Assembly: GCF_000445445.1 (NCBI RefSeq)
Contig: NZ_ASXP01000003.1
Coordinates: 682,001 to 746,000 of the forward strand
Direction: 5' to 3'
Origin: Sporomusa ovata DSM 2662
GTDB lineage: Bacteria; Bacillota; Negativicutes; Sporomusales; Sporomusaceae
DNA length: 64,000 bases
Shown here: piece by piece, positions 1 through 8,815 of the stretch
How the letters are laid out: the number at the start of each line of letters is the position of its first letter
Numbering within the stretch: the stretch's first letter is position 1
Translations under genes and position numbers: made by a program
The notes under the pieces: model-generated
What the model saw: only the letters and a program-made list of their open reading frames with translations
The model's database searches: none
Told to the model about the DNA's origin: nothing

Positions 1-1816
1 AACCGCCGCCGGCTACAAGTGATATTGGATATTGCGCAGCCAATTCCGGTTTTGCTTCCGCACTAAATGGCGGTGCAACATAGTGTGGCAACGGGTCATA
101 GCCAAGCTGTTCAAAAATTGATATTTTTAATTCGATTTTACCTGATGGTGTTGCCACTCCCCGTGTCTCGTATTTTCTGTATTCACGATCAGCGAAATGC
201 ATCCGGTACAGCTCAACAAATTCTTCGTAACTTTCAAGTTCTAACCCTATCGGATCAAGTCGTTCTTTGAATATCTCTTCATCAGTTTTCCAAGGCCAAT
301 ACTCAGCCTGCCCCATGCGATGACCAAGTTCTGACCATAACTCAATATCTGTCTTACGTTCAAACATAGGTTCAATGGCCTTTTCGGAAGCAATCAACCA
401 ATCGGAAACGCCATAGGTGGTAGTCATAACCGGTCTTTCCAGCCAAGAGGCAGCAGGCAGGACATAGTCAGCCAGCATGGCTGACGGCGTCATCCAATAT
501 TCCATTACTACATACAAATCAAGATTTTTTAACCCTTCATAAACTAGTTTAGAGTTTGCGTACGATACTAACGGATTATTGGCCAATGTGATACAGGCTT
601 TTACCGGGTAGGGCTTTTCTGTTGCCATGGTTCTAAATACTGTCGAGGGATTGGCTTCACAAAACCATTCAGCCGGGATACTTTTGCCCCACACCCGCAG
701 CATATTTTCTGTTAGCAGTTTATAACCCGGCCAGGTATTCAGCTTAAACTTGTCTGATCCGAGTTGTTTGGCCCGTTGCTCCTCTGGCAGCATATCATTT
801 AATTCCATTTCCCAGTCGGTAATAAACGTCGGATGAGGACCAGGCATGACATCACCGCCCGGAACATCCAGATTGCCGCAAATAACCCGCAACGCCACAC
901 GAGCTTGCGCTGAAGCTGCACTGCCTTTACCTAATTGATCAGTCGCAACCCCCCAAACAATACAAGCCGGCTTGCTCATGGCATATATTCTGGCCGTTTC
1001 AGCAATCAATTCCGGAGAAATACCGGTTTTTTCGGCTGCCCATTCAGGCGTGTATTCCTGTACCCTATCACTTAGTTCTTCAAAGCCTACTGTCCAATTT
1101 TCAATAAACTCATAATCACATAAACCTTCATTAATAATAACATTTAACCAGGCCAGTGCCAAAGCATTGTCCGAACCTGGTTTTAACGGCATCCAGATGT
1201 CAGCTTTTGCGGCTGTTTCACTAAAATTCGGATCAATAACGATGATTTTGGTTCCATTCTCTTTCGCTTGCAACGTACCACGCATCTCCGGTAAATAGGA
1301 AGCCCCGCCATTATGACCCCAAATAACAGCACATTTGGACCCTGCAACTTCAGGATCGAAGGCTGCCCAACCATAGGAAGCGGCTTCAGTTAAAAAGTTT
1401 GGTATCCAACACACAGGAGCTGTATGAACAACATTAGGACTACCCAAAAGATTGAAGAAACGCCTCCGGGCAAAGTCGTCAGTACGGTTAGTTCCTCCGG
1501 TAGTAGCAATTGTCTCAGCACCATACTTTTCTTTTAACGCCGTCAAACGGGCCGCAATGTCATCTAATGCCTCTTCCCAGGATACACGTTTGAATTCACC
1601 TGACCCGCGTTTGCCTACCCTTTTAAGAGGATAGTTGATCCGGTTGGGATGGTTGAGATGGTCTAGAGCCGCTACTCCCCGGGGACATTGCGCCCCCACA
1701 TTAAAGGGATGCTCCGGATCTCCCACTACCTTTGTTACCACTCCATTTTCAACGGTTGCCAACATGCCACAGTTCATATGGCAGAAATGACAGGCTGCCT
1801 TTTTGATTTCGCTCAT
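1..1816 (-). CDS. Mo/W-bis-MGD oxidoreductase, acetylene hydratase/catechol dehydroxylase-like (3' end outside window)
   Basis: The frame is open from the ATG at 1816 to the window edge (605 codons), so the C-terminal dinucleotide-binding part is cut. The N-terminus shows a [4Fe-4S] pattern, C9-x2-C12-x3-C16-x27-C44, followed by the usual 'NYPLKRVG' and 'RVSWEEALDDIA' blocks of the DMSO reductase family. The predicted metal ligand is C136 in 'APVCWIPN', matching the Cys ligand of acetylene hydratase. There is no Tat signal, so a cytoplasmic location is likely. It lies 34 nt after the DUF169-ferredoxin gene in a sigma-54-preceded operon. The family includes acetylene hydratase, transhydroxylases and gut catechol dehydroxylases; the substrate cannot be read from the sequence. 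The start has GGGGGATAAGG directly upstream. Confidence 0.9.
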   Translation of the reverse strand, partial: MSEIKKAACHFCHMNCGMLATVENGVVTKVVGDPEHPFNVGAQCPRGVAALDHLNHPNRINYPLKRVGKRGSGEFKRVSWEEALDDIAARLTALKEKYGAETIATTGGTNRTDDFARRRFFNLLGSPNVVHTAPVCWIPNFLTEAASYGWAAFDPEVAGSKCAVIWGHNGGASYLPEMRGTLQAKENGTKIIVIDPNFSETAAKADIWMPLKPGSDNALALAWLNVIINEGLCDYEFIENWTVGFEELSDRVQEYTPEWAAEKTGISPELIAETARIYAMSKPACIVWGVATDQLGKGSAASAQARVALRVICGNLDVPGGDVMPGPHPTFITDWEMELNDMLPEEQRAKQLGSDKFKLNTWPGYKLLTENMLRVWGKSIPAEWFCEANPSTVFRTMATEKPYPVKACITLANNPLVSYANSKLVYEGLKNLDLYVVMEYWMTPSAMLADYVLPAASWLERPVMTTTYGVSDWLIASEKAIEPMFERKTDIELWSELGHRMGQAEYWPWKTDEEIFKERLDPIGLELESYEEFVELYRMHFADREYRKYETRGVATPSGKIELKISIFEQLGYDPLPHYVAPPFSAEAKPELAAQYPISLVAGGG

Positions 1817-1850
1817 CCTTATCCCCCAATTTTACGCAATTTTAGTTTGT

Positions 1851-2801
1851 TTACCTGACTGTTAGCTGTATGGCCTTTTGCGGGCACTGCCCGACACAGG
1901 TATAGCAGGCACAGCATTTTCCGGCAGCTGATGTACTTGCCGTTTGTTTCCCATCCACAGTCACCATCTTAATTACGGCTTCCGGACAAAACGCTTCACA
2001 TAAACCACAGCCGGTACACAAGTTGCTGTCAATACGAACATCAACTGAATTACCTCCTACCGGTTCAGCATAAGCTACTTTATCTATAACTGGCGGCATA
2101 TAAATCCGCCGCCGAGCCTCCGGAATACTTTTTACCGACAATTTTTCCAGCGCCCCTACCAGTGTGGGCAATTGTTGAAACGGTACAGAAACATAGGCTT
2201 CAAAATCACTAATATCACTAATGGCTCTGGCACCATAACAACCGAAAGAAATATTCATTTGCTGCGTTTTCATAACCTGCACCGTCAAATCAGCACAAGT
2301 TGAGTTGTAACCTGAAGTATGAAAATTATGCCGCTCTCCCGTGCTATAGCTGACTGCACACATTAACCACATCATTTGTTCAGGATACATAGTAAAAATA
2401 ACTACATCTGGTTCAAAAGTGGCATCCTCAAGCGGAGCAAGCACTGTCGCCGCATAAGTACCTGCTTCAAACTCCTGCCGTGTGGCTATCATTTTCTGTG
2501 CACATTCAATTGTCGGCAATTTTTTAAATAGCAGATATAATTCACCGGAACGCAGTTTGGGGGACATAGGAATCAACCCCATAATTGCAGCTCCGTCCGG
2601 GCAGGCGTGCCGACTGGGTGGCATGTATAAACTATTACCTCGCCGGGCAAGGTTAATAGCCTGGCAGTGTCTCAGCGGAACCGAAGGCTGAGTTACTTTT
2701 TCCGGAATTTTTTCACCGGGCTTTACTAGTTTTACAGCAACCGGCGACCACCTAAGTGTCAACATTTTTATAAGTGCTGTAGCAAGTTCATTATTATTCA
2801 C
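1851..2801 (-). CDS. DUF169 domain protein with C-terminal 2x[4Fe-4S] ferredoxin domain
   Basis: About 316 residues from a GTG start at 2801, which overlaps the stop region of the upstream gene (GTGAATAA) and has AAGGAG ten bases ahead. Residues about 5-230 resemble DUF169, a family often found beside anaerobic redox enzymes, with 'RHACPDGAAIMGLI' and 'SFGCYGARAISD' blocks. The C-terminus carries two ferredoxin motifs, 'CTGCGLCEAFCPEAV' and 'CCACYTCVGQCPQKA', for two [4Fe-4S] clusters. It is translationally coupled to the HdrD-like gene and lies just before the molybdoenzyme, so an electron-carrier role for that enzyme is a reasonable inference. A frame extension to 2870 exists but lies inside the preceding gene. 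Confidence 0.85.
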   Translation of the reverse strand: MNNNELATALIKMLTLRWSPVAVKLVKPGEKIPEKVTQPSVPLRHCQAINLARRGNSLYMPPSRHACPDGAAIMGLIPMSPKLRSGELYLLFKKLPTIECAQKMIATRQEFEAGTYAATVLAPLEDATFEPDVVIFTMYPEQMMWLMCAVSYSTGERHNFHTSGYNSTCADLTVQVMKTQQMNISFGCYGARAISDISDFEAYVSVPFQQLPTLVGALEKLSVKSIPEARRRIYMPPVIDKVAYAEPVGGNSVDVRIDSNLCTGCGLCEAFCPEAVIKMVTVDGKQTASTSAAGKCCACYTCVGQCPQKAIQLTVR

Positions 2802-3915
2802 GCTGCTTGGTCTCCTTTTCTTCACTGTCCTCTGCCATAATTTGTTCCCAAATTTTTTCTCCATCAACACCGGTAAGCATTTTAGCTACCCGCGCTTTTG
2901 CCCCAGTAAAGTCTTTATTTTGCTCCAGTAACAGGTGTAACACATGAGTTACAGGAATAGGCGAACCAAAAATATCAAATTTCAACACACAACTTAAACA
3001 GTACCCTACCAGAATATCGGCACCGGATAACTTGACTTCATTCATTCTTTGCTCTACGAGTTTTTCCGTTAATTCCGCATTAAAGTGAGAAATCTGTCCA
3101 CCGCTGCCGCAACAAATTGCTTGCTCTTTACTGTGTTTCATTTCTACTATAGAAAAGCCACTTTGCTCCAATGCTTGACGCACTTGATTGGCAAACTTAA
3201 GTTCAAACCGGTCCGGACAGGCATCATGAATGGTGCACTTGATTTTGTCAGTCCGTTTAAGCGGCTCAATAGGTAACACTTCATACACTGTCTGAATAGC
3301 AACATCACAAAATTCAAAGATGTCTTTCAATTGATAATAACAACCGGGACAGGCGGTAATAAGTCTGGTAATGTTGTGTTTTTGCACAAATTCCCTTAAC
3401 CCTGCCTGCATGGTTTCAGCTCTTTGCAGCAAACCCATTTGAAGCAAAGGTTTGCTGCAACACTCTGTCCATATGCCCTGACAGTTACAGTCAGTCTGCA
3501 ACCTGCGATAAACCTCACGTGTTAGTTCCGGCGAATAAGTCAACAAGGTACAGCCAGGAAAAAACCAAGTTCCACCATTGCCGGCATTTTCTATATCACG
3601 ATAGTCAATACCGTAATAGCTACGGAAAACATTCATAACATTATTTTTCCTGTCAGGAAATAGATACCGGTATTCCTCAATATCCAATTCACCATTAGCT
3701 ACTGCTTGCTTCCTGCGACTGGCAAACATTTCCTTAGGGCTTAGTCCTAGTGGACAAACAACCTCACATGCGCCGCACAATGAACAGCTAAAAGCCTCGT
3801 CAACCTCAACTCCCTGTTTTGCGATAGTGGCCGGTGTTTTGCCAGTACTTCCCAGAAACGTACAGATATCTGAACATTTTCCACATTCAATGCAGTTTTC
3901 CGCTAGCGTATCCAT
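2794..3915 (-). CDS. HdrD-like iron-sulfur oxidoreductase (ferredoxin domain + two CCG domains)
   Basis: 373 residues from the ATG at 3915, chosen over an upstream ATG because GGGGAG lies seven bases ahead. The N-terminus has two [4Fe-4S] motifs, 'CIECGKCSDIC' and 'CSLCGACEVVCPLG'. These are followed by two cysteine-rich CCG regions ('FFPGCTL...TECCSKPL' and 'IHDACPDR...AICCGSGG'), the noncubane-cluster fold of HdrB/HdrD, GlpC and LutA. Such proteins pass electrons between ferredoxins, thiols or quinones. It sits between the DUF2064 gene (47 nt upstream) and the overlapping DUF169-ferredoxin gene. It probably forms an electron-transfer unit for the molybdoenzyme of this operon; the partner assignment is inference. 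Confidence 0.88.
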   Translation of the reverse strand: MDTLAENCIECGKCSDICTFLGSTGKTPATIAKQGVEVDEAFSCSLCGACEVVCPLGLSPKEMFASRRKQAVANGELDIEEYRYLFPDRKNNVMNVFRSYYGIDYRDIENAGNGGTWFFPGCTLLTYSPELTREVYRRLQTDCNCQGIWTECCSKPLLQMGLLQRAETMQAGLREFVQKHNITRLITACPGCYYQLKDIFEFCDVAIQTVYEVLPIEPLKRTDKIKCTIHDACPDRFELKFANQVRQALEQSGFSIVEMKHSKEQAICCGSGGQISHFNAELTEKLVEQRMNEVKLSGADILVGYCLSCVLKFDIFGSPIPVTHVLHLLLEQNKDFTGAKARVAKMLTGVDGEKIWEQIMAEDSEEKETKQRE

Positions 3916-3962
3916 GCAAAATCTCCCCTTAAAACCGCCATGATTTGTCAAATGGTTTTTGA

Positions 3963-4790
3963 TCAACGGTGTGTAACTGCCGTAGTTTCCAGGCCCATTT
4001 CATTTAAAACTGCAATGGTATTTACTGGTACTTTAATATTTTTATCATAACGCGCCGCTAACTCTAATGCCCTGACAACTGGAATCATACTTGCTAAATC
4101 CACCGGAATGTCAACATCAGAAGCAGCTTCAACTATGCCAAACGGAATATCTTGCTGTACCGCTTTAGTTACCAGCATATCCAACGCCGTTATCCCTTCA
4201 GCATTGTAAAATACCCGGTTGAAATCAAAGGGCGTCGTACAGGTAAAACCGACAACAGAAAAGCCGCCTTCCTGACAAGCTCCTTCCACTAATCCTGCTC
4301 CCAGTTTCTGGGATACATTATCAATTTTACGGGCCACTTTTAGACCATATTCACTTGTTGCCAGCTGTTCCAGTTTGCAAACAGCATCCTTTAGGATGGA
4401 AGGCTGCAAACTAGGCAGGTCTCCACCGACAATGATCACACTATCAGCTAACCGTTCCGGAGCCCCGTTTTTCAGAATATAATTAGCAGCATATTGCATA
4501 CATTGGTCAAAGTTGCCGCCTTGGTCAGGATAAATTTCTTTAATTTGTGAACGGTCAGAAATCCTGGACAACAGTTTTTCCAGGTATTCGCGATCTCCAT
4601 CATGATTGTAGCAAACCCGGATGTCGCCACTTTTGGCCTCGATACAAACGTTAATTACGTCTAGTAGACAGCCTTCATAAAAAGCCATTGCCTCTTCCGG
4701 CGTTAATAAGCCGCCCCGTTCTGTAGTAAGCCGGGTTTTAGTTTCTCCGGCCTTAGGAACTTTGGTAAATACAACGATTGCATTGCGCAT
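3963..4790 (-). CDS. DUF2064/TIGR04282 family GT-A nucleotidyltransferase-like protein
   Basis: 275 residues beginning 'MRNAIVVFTKVPKAGETKTRL', the hallmark nucleotide-binding start of DUF2064 proteins, which share the GT-A fold with MobA/MocA, CofC and sugar-nucleotide transferases. The acidic motif 'IIVGGDLPSL' is the expected metal/nucleotide-binding site. It is the first gene after a sigma-54 promoter at 4917-4934 and precedes the HdrD-like, DUF169-ferredoxin and molybdoenzyme genes. Family members have no firmly assigned activity. Because MobA and MocA attach nucleotides to molybdopterin, a cofactor-related role here is possible, but that is inferred only from fold and context. Confidence 0.8.
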   Translation of the reverse strand: MRNAIVVFTKVPKAGETKTRLTTERGGLLTPEEAMAFYEGCLLDVINVCIEAKSGDIRVCYNHDGDREYLEKLLSRISDRSQIKEIYPDQGGNFDQCMQYAANYILKNGAPERLADSVIIVGGDLPSLQPSILKDAVCKLEQLATSEYGLKVARKIDNVSQKLGAGLVEGACQEGGFSVVGFTCTTPFDFNRVFYNAEGITALDMLVTKAVQQDIPFGIVEAASDVDIPVDLASMIPVVRALELAARYDKNIKVPVNTIAVLNEMGLETTAVTHR

Positions 4791-4862
4791 TACTATTCCC
4801 CCTATGATTTAATTCGTAGCTATAATACTAGTACTTGTTATTTCAGTTTAAGTTGCATAACG

Positions 4863-4888
4863 ATTGGTCAGTAGCCCTACTGACCAAT
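4863..4888. promoter_or_regulatory. perfect 12-bp palindrome between sigma-54 promoter and operon start
   Basis: ATTGGTCAGTAG and its exact inverse are separated by 2 bp. The tiny spacer fits a dimeric protein operator better than a stable RNA hairpin, though a 10-bp stem could form. It lies about 30 bp downstream of the predicted transcription start and about 75 bp before the DUF2064 start codon. Confidence 0.5.
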
Positions 4889-4916
4889 GTACAAGTTTCT
4901 ATTTATGCTAATTACT

Positions 4917-4934
4917 ATTGCATAATTCGTGCCA
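4917..4934 (-). promoter_or_regulatory. sigma-54 (-24/-12) promoter for the DUF2064-HdrD-DUF169-molybdoenzyme operon
   Basis: On the minus strand TGGCACGAATTATGCAAT has GG and GC elements 12 bp apart, the exact sigma-54 spacing. It is about 130 bp upstream of the first gene at 4790. Two sigma-54 activators are encoded in the same window. Confidence 0.8.
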
Positions 4935-5101
4935 ATTATTTTTCCTTTAAGACACTTTCATAAACCCTTATAAATCAAGCATTTATTATCTATGTAAAAT
5001 TATTGCTACAAACATGATTTTTTCATTTTGAGAAACATTCTATTTATTTCGTCTCATTTTAAAATCGATAATAATCTTCATTCAGGACAAACATGCAGCA
5101 A

Positions 5102-5140
5102 GCCTCCTGTCATATTTCTCCTATGACAAGAGGCTTTTTT
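5102..5140 (+). terminator. strong hairpin with T-run on + strand
   Basis: Stem GCCTC-TGTCATA pairs with TATGACA-GAGGC, followed by six T on the plus strand. It is downstream of the convergently placed minus-strand gene ending at 5172. No plus-strand gene feeds it, so it may also serve as a 3' hairpin for the minus transcript. Confidence 0.55.
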
Positions 5141-5171
5141 CCCTATTGTTTTGAAGTTGTTAAAAAACTGA

Positions 5172-5525
5172 TTATTTGTTTTGGGCATTCAATTTTTCTA
5201 GCATTTGAAAGGCTCTTTCATCCAGAAATCTTCTAACCAGTTTACTATTAATGCCACCTACAATACAAGGCTCTCCATTGATGACAGTGATGGGAAAAGG
5301 CTTGCCAGCTTCAACTAATTGGCGGCATTTGTCATTCTGTATCCCTTTAACATCAGTATCGATATATCTTATGGCAACACCGTTACCGAAGCTCTGCTTT
5401 AATTCTTTAACTAAGTCTTCATACGAAGCAAGCTCCAAAGCAGCTTGCTTGCCTGCTTGATCAAGCTCAGAATTCGGATTGGTTCCACCATACACTTCAA
5501 TTAGTACACGATCCTTATTCTTCAT
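5172..5525 (-). CDS. thioredoxin-fold protein, YuzD-like
   Basis: 117 residues. The pattern 'VLIEVYGGTNPN... IRYIDTDVKG... FPITVINGEPCIVGG' matches thioredoxin-like YuzD/DUF1462 proteins: beta strand, a cis-Pro-like 'FPITVING' segment, then a strand. No CxxC is present at the expected N-terminal position (it reads TNPNSE), so a disulfide oxidoreductase activity is unlikely. It follows the NuoG-like gene by 35 nt and is probably the last gene of the diaphorase operon. The exact role is unknown. Confidence 0.65.
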   Translation of the reverse strand: MKNKDRVLIEVYGGTNPNSELDQAGKQAALELASYEDLVKELKQSFGNGVAIRYIDTDVKGIQNDKCRQLVEAGKPFPITVINGEPCIVGGINSKLVRRFLDERAFQMLEKLNAQNK

Positions 5526-5560
5526 GTTTTTATATCTCCATTTTATATTTATTTGCGATA

Positions 5561-6172
5561 CTACTCTTTATACAACCGGGCCTTAAAGGCATGCTCGGCA
5601 TCAGGAGAAATAAATCCCATGGGACAGATATCGCGACAGGCGCTGCAGTTTCCGCAGGTGGCTTTGTTACCTTCTCCAGGAACTAAACCAATCCGCAGAT
5701 TTTTGCCTCGACCTAAATATGTCAGGCGATTTTTGCCGATTTTCCTGCACATTCTTATGCATAGCCCGCATAGTATACACCCTTCTGTTGTGGAACCGGA
5801 CAACACCTGGCCGTCTGCCGTCTCGCCTTGTACAAGTTTCAGCAGTAAATCTTCTGCTTCACTATTATGGAAGGGCCTGCCGCGCAAGAGGATTTTAGCT
5901 GCCCAGGAACGTAGACGTTGGAGACGCGGGGTAACAGTTGTTATTTGCAGACCATCTTCGACTTCCAATAAACAGGCGTGCCGGGGGTTCCAAATAGCAT
6001 TGCTCCAGATTTCTACCATACACAGGCCGCAACTGGCATAGGCTTCTAAAGCCGGATAATAGCATAAGGCAGGTATGTCTATTCCATGATCTCGCAACGC
6101 TTGCAGCACGTTAGCACTCTTGGAGACAGTCAAACTCCTCCCGTCGACTACTATCTCTACTAATTCTTCCAT
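5561..6172 (-). CDS. NuoG/HndD-type N-terminal iron-sulfur subunit (short, no catalytic domain)
   Basis: 203 residues. It starts with a [2Fe-2S] plant-type ferredoxin domain (C in 'PALCYYP', 'SCGLCMVE' and 'HACLL'), followed by the helical linker and two [4Fe-4S] motifs, 'CILCGLCIRMC' and 'CGNCSACRDICPMG'. This is the N-terminal electron-wire module of NuoG and of the NADP-reducing hydrogenase subunit HndD, without the H-cluster or molybdopterin domain. It overlaps the NuoF-like gene by 13 nt. The unit thus resembles a stand-alone NAD(P)H diaphorase that could feed a separate enzyme such as the neighbouring molybdoenzymes. Confidence 0.88.
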   Translation of the reverse strand: MEELVEIVVDGRSLTVSKSANVLQALRDHGIDIPALCYYPALEAYASCGLCMVEIWSNAIWNPRHACLLEVEDGLQITTVTPRLQRLRSWAAKILLRGRPFHNSEAEDLLLKLVQGETADGQVLSGSTTEGCILCGLCIRMCRKIGKNRLTYLGRGKNLRIGLVPGEGNKATCGNCSACRDICPMGFISPDAEHAFKARLYKE

Positions 6173-8169
6173 GCAAATTCCTCCGAAGTTATTCGGATGC
6201 TGTTAAAGGGGCAGGTCTCATAGCAGGCCCAGCACTTAATGCAGCGCTCAGGGTCAACAATGAAGCGTTCTGTCTTTCCCCCTCGCATTTTAACTGCTTC
6301 AGTTGGACAAACCTGATAACACGCCTTACATTCTTTGCAGGGCAGAATAATTTCAAAATCGATTAGGGGTCTGCAGGCTACTGCCGGACATTTACCTTTT
6401 ACATGCGCCTCATATTCGTCTCTAAAATAAGTTATCGTTGTAATTACCGGATTCGTTGCCGTCTGACCTAAGCCGCACAGCGACACTTGAGGAATAGTCT
6501 TACTCAATTCTTCTATTTCTTCCACTATGCCCTTGTAACCCTTCCCAATCGTTAATACCAAAAGCCGAGCTTCCAATTCCAGCAAACCACCCCGGCAGAT
6601 GCTGCATTTGCCGCAGGATTCACTACTCATAAAATTGGTCATATGCCTGGCCATATCTACCATGCAGCGGTTTTTACCCAAGGGCACTAATCCTCCTGAG
6701 CCCATAATGGCTCCTGTAGAAGCGACTGTTTCATAATCAAGGGGAAAATCTTGATAAGGAACTATCCCGCCAGATGGTCCCCCAATCTGCAAAGCTTTAA
6801 TAGACTCCTTATCTACAGCCCCAATTTTTTCTACCAATACCTGAGTGCTGGTACCCAATGGGACTTCAATAAATCCCATGCGCTTGATATCCCCGGCCAG
6901 ACAAAAAATTTTTGTTCCCGGACTTTTTTCCGTACCTGCTTCCCGGAAGGTTTCAGCTCCGTTGAGTATAATCCAGGGGATATTAGCAAACGTTTCTACA
7001 TTATTGATAACGGTGGGATGATCATGAAAGCCACGATTGGCTGGATATGGTGGCCGAAGTTGTGATTCCCCGCGCTTCCCCTGCATAACCTGCAGCATTG
7101 ATGTTTCTTCACCGCACACAAAGGCTCCACCGCTCTCCACCAGGGTAATGGTAAGGCTAAAATTGGAACCCATGATATTTTTTCCTAAAAAAAACACCTT
7201 ACGTGCGCTTGCGATTGCTTTCCTTAGTAGTTGAACTGCCAGCGGATATTCGTGGCGCACAAATATATAGGCCTGAGATGCGCCAACCGCCAGAGCAGCA
7301 ATCATCAAACCTTCCAGTACACTATGCGGATCACTTTCTAAAAGGGCTCGATCCATATAGGCCCCAGGATCCCCCTCATCGGCATTGGCGATTACATAAC
7401 GGACAGGATCAGAGCTCTGATAGGCTATATCCCATTTTTCCCCGGTAGGAAATCCCGCTCCCCCCCGGCCACGCAGGCCAGATGCCCTGATCATATCAAT
7501 GATCGTTCTTCTTTTTAACGTAAAAAGCGCTTTTTCCAATGCCAGATAGCCGCCCATGGCGGCATATTCAGTTATACTTTCCGGATCTAGTAAACCACAG
7601 CGTCCGCTGATGCGCCGCACCTGGGGCTGAAAGAATTCACTGAAACCTAAGTTCAGTACTTTTATTAGTTCCAAATCTTGAATGCCACGAAAAATTCCAG
7701 GTTTACGCTCTTGGGCTATAGCCCATAGATAAGGAGACGTTTTGCTTCCCGGGGGTTCCTCCGCGGTTTTTATGATGCGCCAAAAGGAATTCGTGTCTAT
7801 ATTTCCATAAAAGTAATATTTTCCGTCCGGTGTCCTGACATTCACCAACGGCTCCGCATAACAGCCTCCCAGACAGCCTACTTTGTATACTCCAGCTTTT
7901 CCGTTCCAATCCCGTTTTTTTAAATTATTATAGACCTCCAAAGCCCCAGCAGCTCTGCCACAGGTAGCCGTTCCTACATTGATCCGGGATTTAGGACCAC
8001 AGATCGTTATCTTCCCTTCTTCGGCCAGACCCTTAAGGGGTACATGTACCGCAAAATTCAGCGGTTTGTACGGTTCAACTCGTATCGGTTCCCTTTTTTC
8101 TTCCACAATAGTTTTAGCTACCTGATAGCTATGTACGGCTGGAAACCGAAATTCTGAACGGCCAATCAT
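6160..8169 (-). CDS. NuoF/HndC-type NAD(P)H-binding flavoprotein
   Basis: 669 residues. The N-terminal thioredoxin-like [2Fe-2S] domain is seen around 'TATCGRAAGALEV' and 'KVGCLGGCYAEPLV'. The NuoF core has the NADH/FMN motifs 'GLRGRGGAGFPTGEKW' and 'NADEGDPGAYMDR', and a [4Fe-4S] site 'CGKCSIC...SLCGLG'. The C-terminus has two extra [4Fe-4S] motifs, 'CKECKACYQVCP' and 'CIKCWACYETCP'. This layout is that of HndC/HydB diaphorase subunits of bifurcating hydrogenases and NAD-dependent formate dehydrogenases. It overlaps both neighbours by a few bases, so the genes are co-translated. Whether it bifurcates electrons cannot be decided here. Confidence 0.92.
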   Translation of the reverse strand: MIGRSEFRFPAVHSYQVAKTIVEEKREPIRVEPYKPLNFAVHVPLKGLAEEGKITICGPKSRINVGTATCGRAAGALEVYNNLKKRDWNGKAGVYKVGCLGGCYAEPLVNVRTPDGKYYFYGNIDTNSFWRIIKTAEEPPGSKTSPYLWAIAQERKPGIFRGIQDLELIKVLNLGFSEFFQPQVRRISGRCGLLDPESITEYAAMGGYLALEKALFTLKRRTIIDMIRASGLRGRGGAGFPTGEKWDIAYQSSDPVRYVIANADEGDPGAYMDRALLESDPHSVLEGLMIAALAVGASQAYIFVRHEYPLAVQLLRKAIASARKVFFLGKNIMGSNFSLTITLVESGGAFVCGEETSMLQVMQGKRGESQLRPPYPANRGFHDHPTVINNVETFANIPWIILNGAETFREAGTEKSPGTKIFCLAGDIKRMGFIEVPLGTSTQVLVEKIGAVDKESIKALQIGGPSGGIVPYQDFPLDYETVASTGAIMGSGGLVPLGKNRCMVDMARHMTNFMSSESCGKCSICRGGLLELEARLLVLTIGKGYKGIVEEIEELSKTIPQVSLCGLGQTATNPVITTITYFRDEYEAHVKGKCPAVACRPLIDFEIILPCKECKACYQVCPTEAVKMRGGKTERFIVDPERCIKCWACYETCPFNSIRITSEEFAWKN

Positions 8170-8627
8170 CCCTTTTTCCTCAAATCTTCAAGCAGCAGCG
8201 GTACCTGGTATGATTTGATTTTACCGTTTATTTGCCCATCTACCACTACCAGCGGAGCACGGCTGCAGGCACCAACACAATATACGTGATCTACCGTTAC
8301 AAAACCATCAGCTGAAGTATCTTCGCCGTCCTCTAGTTTTAGCTCAGCAACCAGGCGATCATTTAGTAAGGAAGCCCCCCGGGCATAGCAGGCAGTTCCA
8401 TAGCATACCGATAGTTTGTGCTTACCGGCGGGACGACTGCGAAAAAAATTAGAGAAACTTACCAGTCCATGCAGTTGTGACTCCGGCACTCCTGCCTGCC
8501 GGGCCAGTTCGGTTAACCGGTCGTGCGGAATATACCCCTGCTCCTCCTGAATCTGATTAAGGATATTGATTAGCTGTTTATCGCTTTCCGGTAACTGCTC
8601 CCATTCTTCCAGATTTGTCGGCATCAT
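8166..8627 (-). CDS. NuoE/HndA-type [2Fe-2S] thioredoxin-like subunit
   Basis: 153 residues. The four Cys of the NuoE [2Fe-2S] site are present in 'SVCYGTACYARGA' and 'VYCVGACSRAPL'. The N-terminal helical region 'LINILNQIQEEQGYIPHDRL' is typical. It is the first gene of the diaphorase operon, has GAGGAGGG upstream, and overlaps the NuoF-like gene by 4 nt. A 32-bp sequence 35 bp ahead of its start is shared with the porin gene leader. Confidence 0.92.
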   Translation of the reverse strand: MMPTNLEEWEQLPESDKQLINILNQIQEEQGYIPHDRLTELARQAGVPESQLHGLVSFSNFFRSRPAGKHKLSVCYGTACYARGASLLNDRLVAELKLEDGEDTSADGFVTVDHVYCVGACSRAPLVVVDGQINGKIKSYQVPLLLEDLRKKG

Positions 8628-8661
8628 TTTCCCTCCTCTGTTAACAGTTGGAACTATAAAT

Positions 8662-8693
8662 ATTTTCGCTACCTATATAACGCCGATTAGGGC
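8662..8693 (-). repeat. 32-bp leader repeat, copy upstream of NuoE-like gene
   Basis: It differs at one base from the sequence at 10222-10253. It ends 35 bp before the start codon at 8627, almost the same distance as the other copy before the porin. A shared promoter, regulator site or 5'UTR is the simplest explanation. Confidence 0.75.
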
Positions 8694-8712
8694 TACACCG
8701 CCATTTATCTTA

Positions 8713-8815
8713 GCGTGCGAGCCAAGACTCCCGCCTCTATAGGCGGCGTCAGTTCAGGTGGAGTAGACTCTCCACCTGAACCCCCGATGTTTCAGTTTGG
8801 CTGAAACGAGTTCAC
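8713..8815. repeat. triple-hairpin intergenic repeat, copy 1
   Basis: An about 100-bp element also found at 30570-30667 and 34114-34214 in the same orientation. It contains the stems CCGCC/GGCGG, TTCAGGTGGAG/CTCCACCTGAA and GTTTCAG/CTGAAAC. Its right boundary (ending AGTTCACT) abuts a molybdoenzyme gene remnant. Confidence 0.8.

Noticed and set aside
8662..8815. CRISPR-like repeats
   Set aside because: The repeats found in the window are dispersed single copies or pairs, not regularly spaced arrays, and no cas genes are present.
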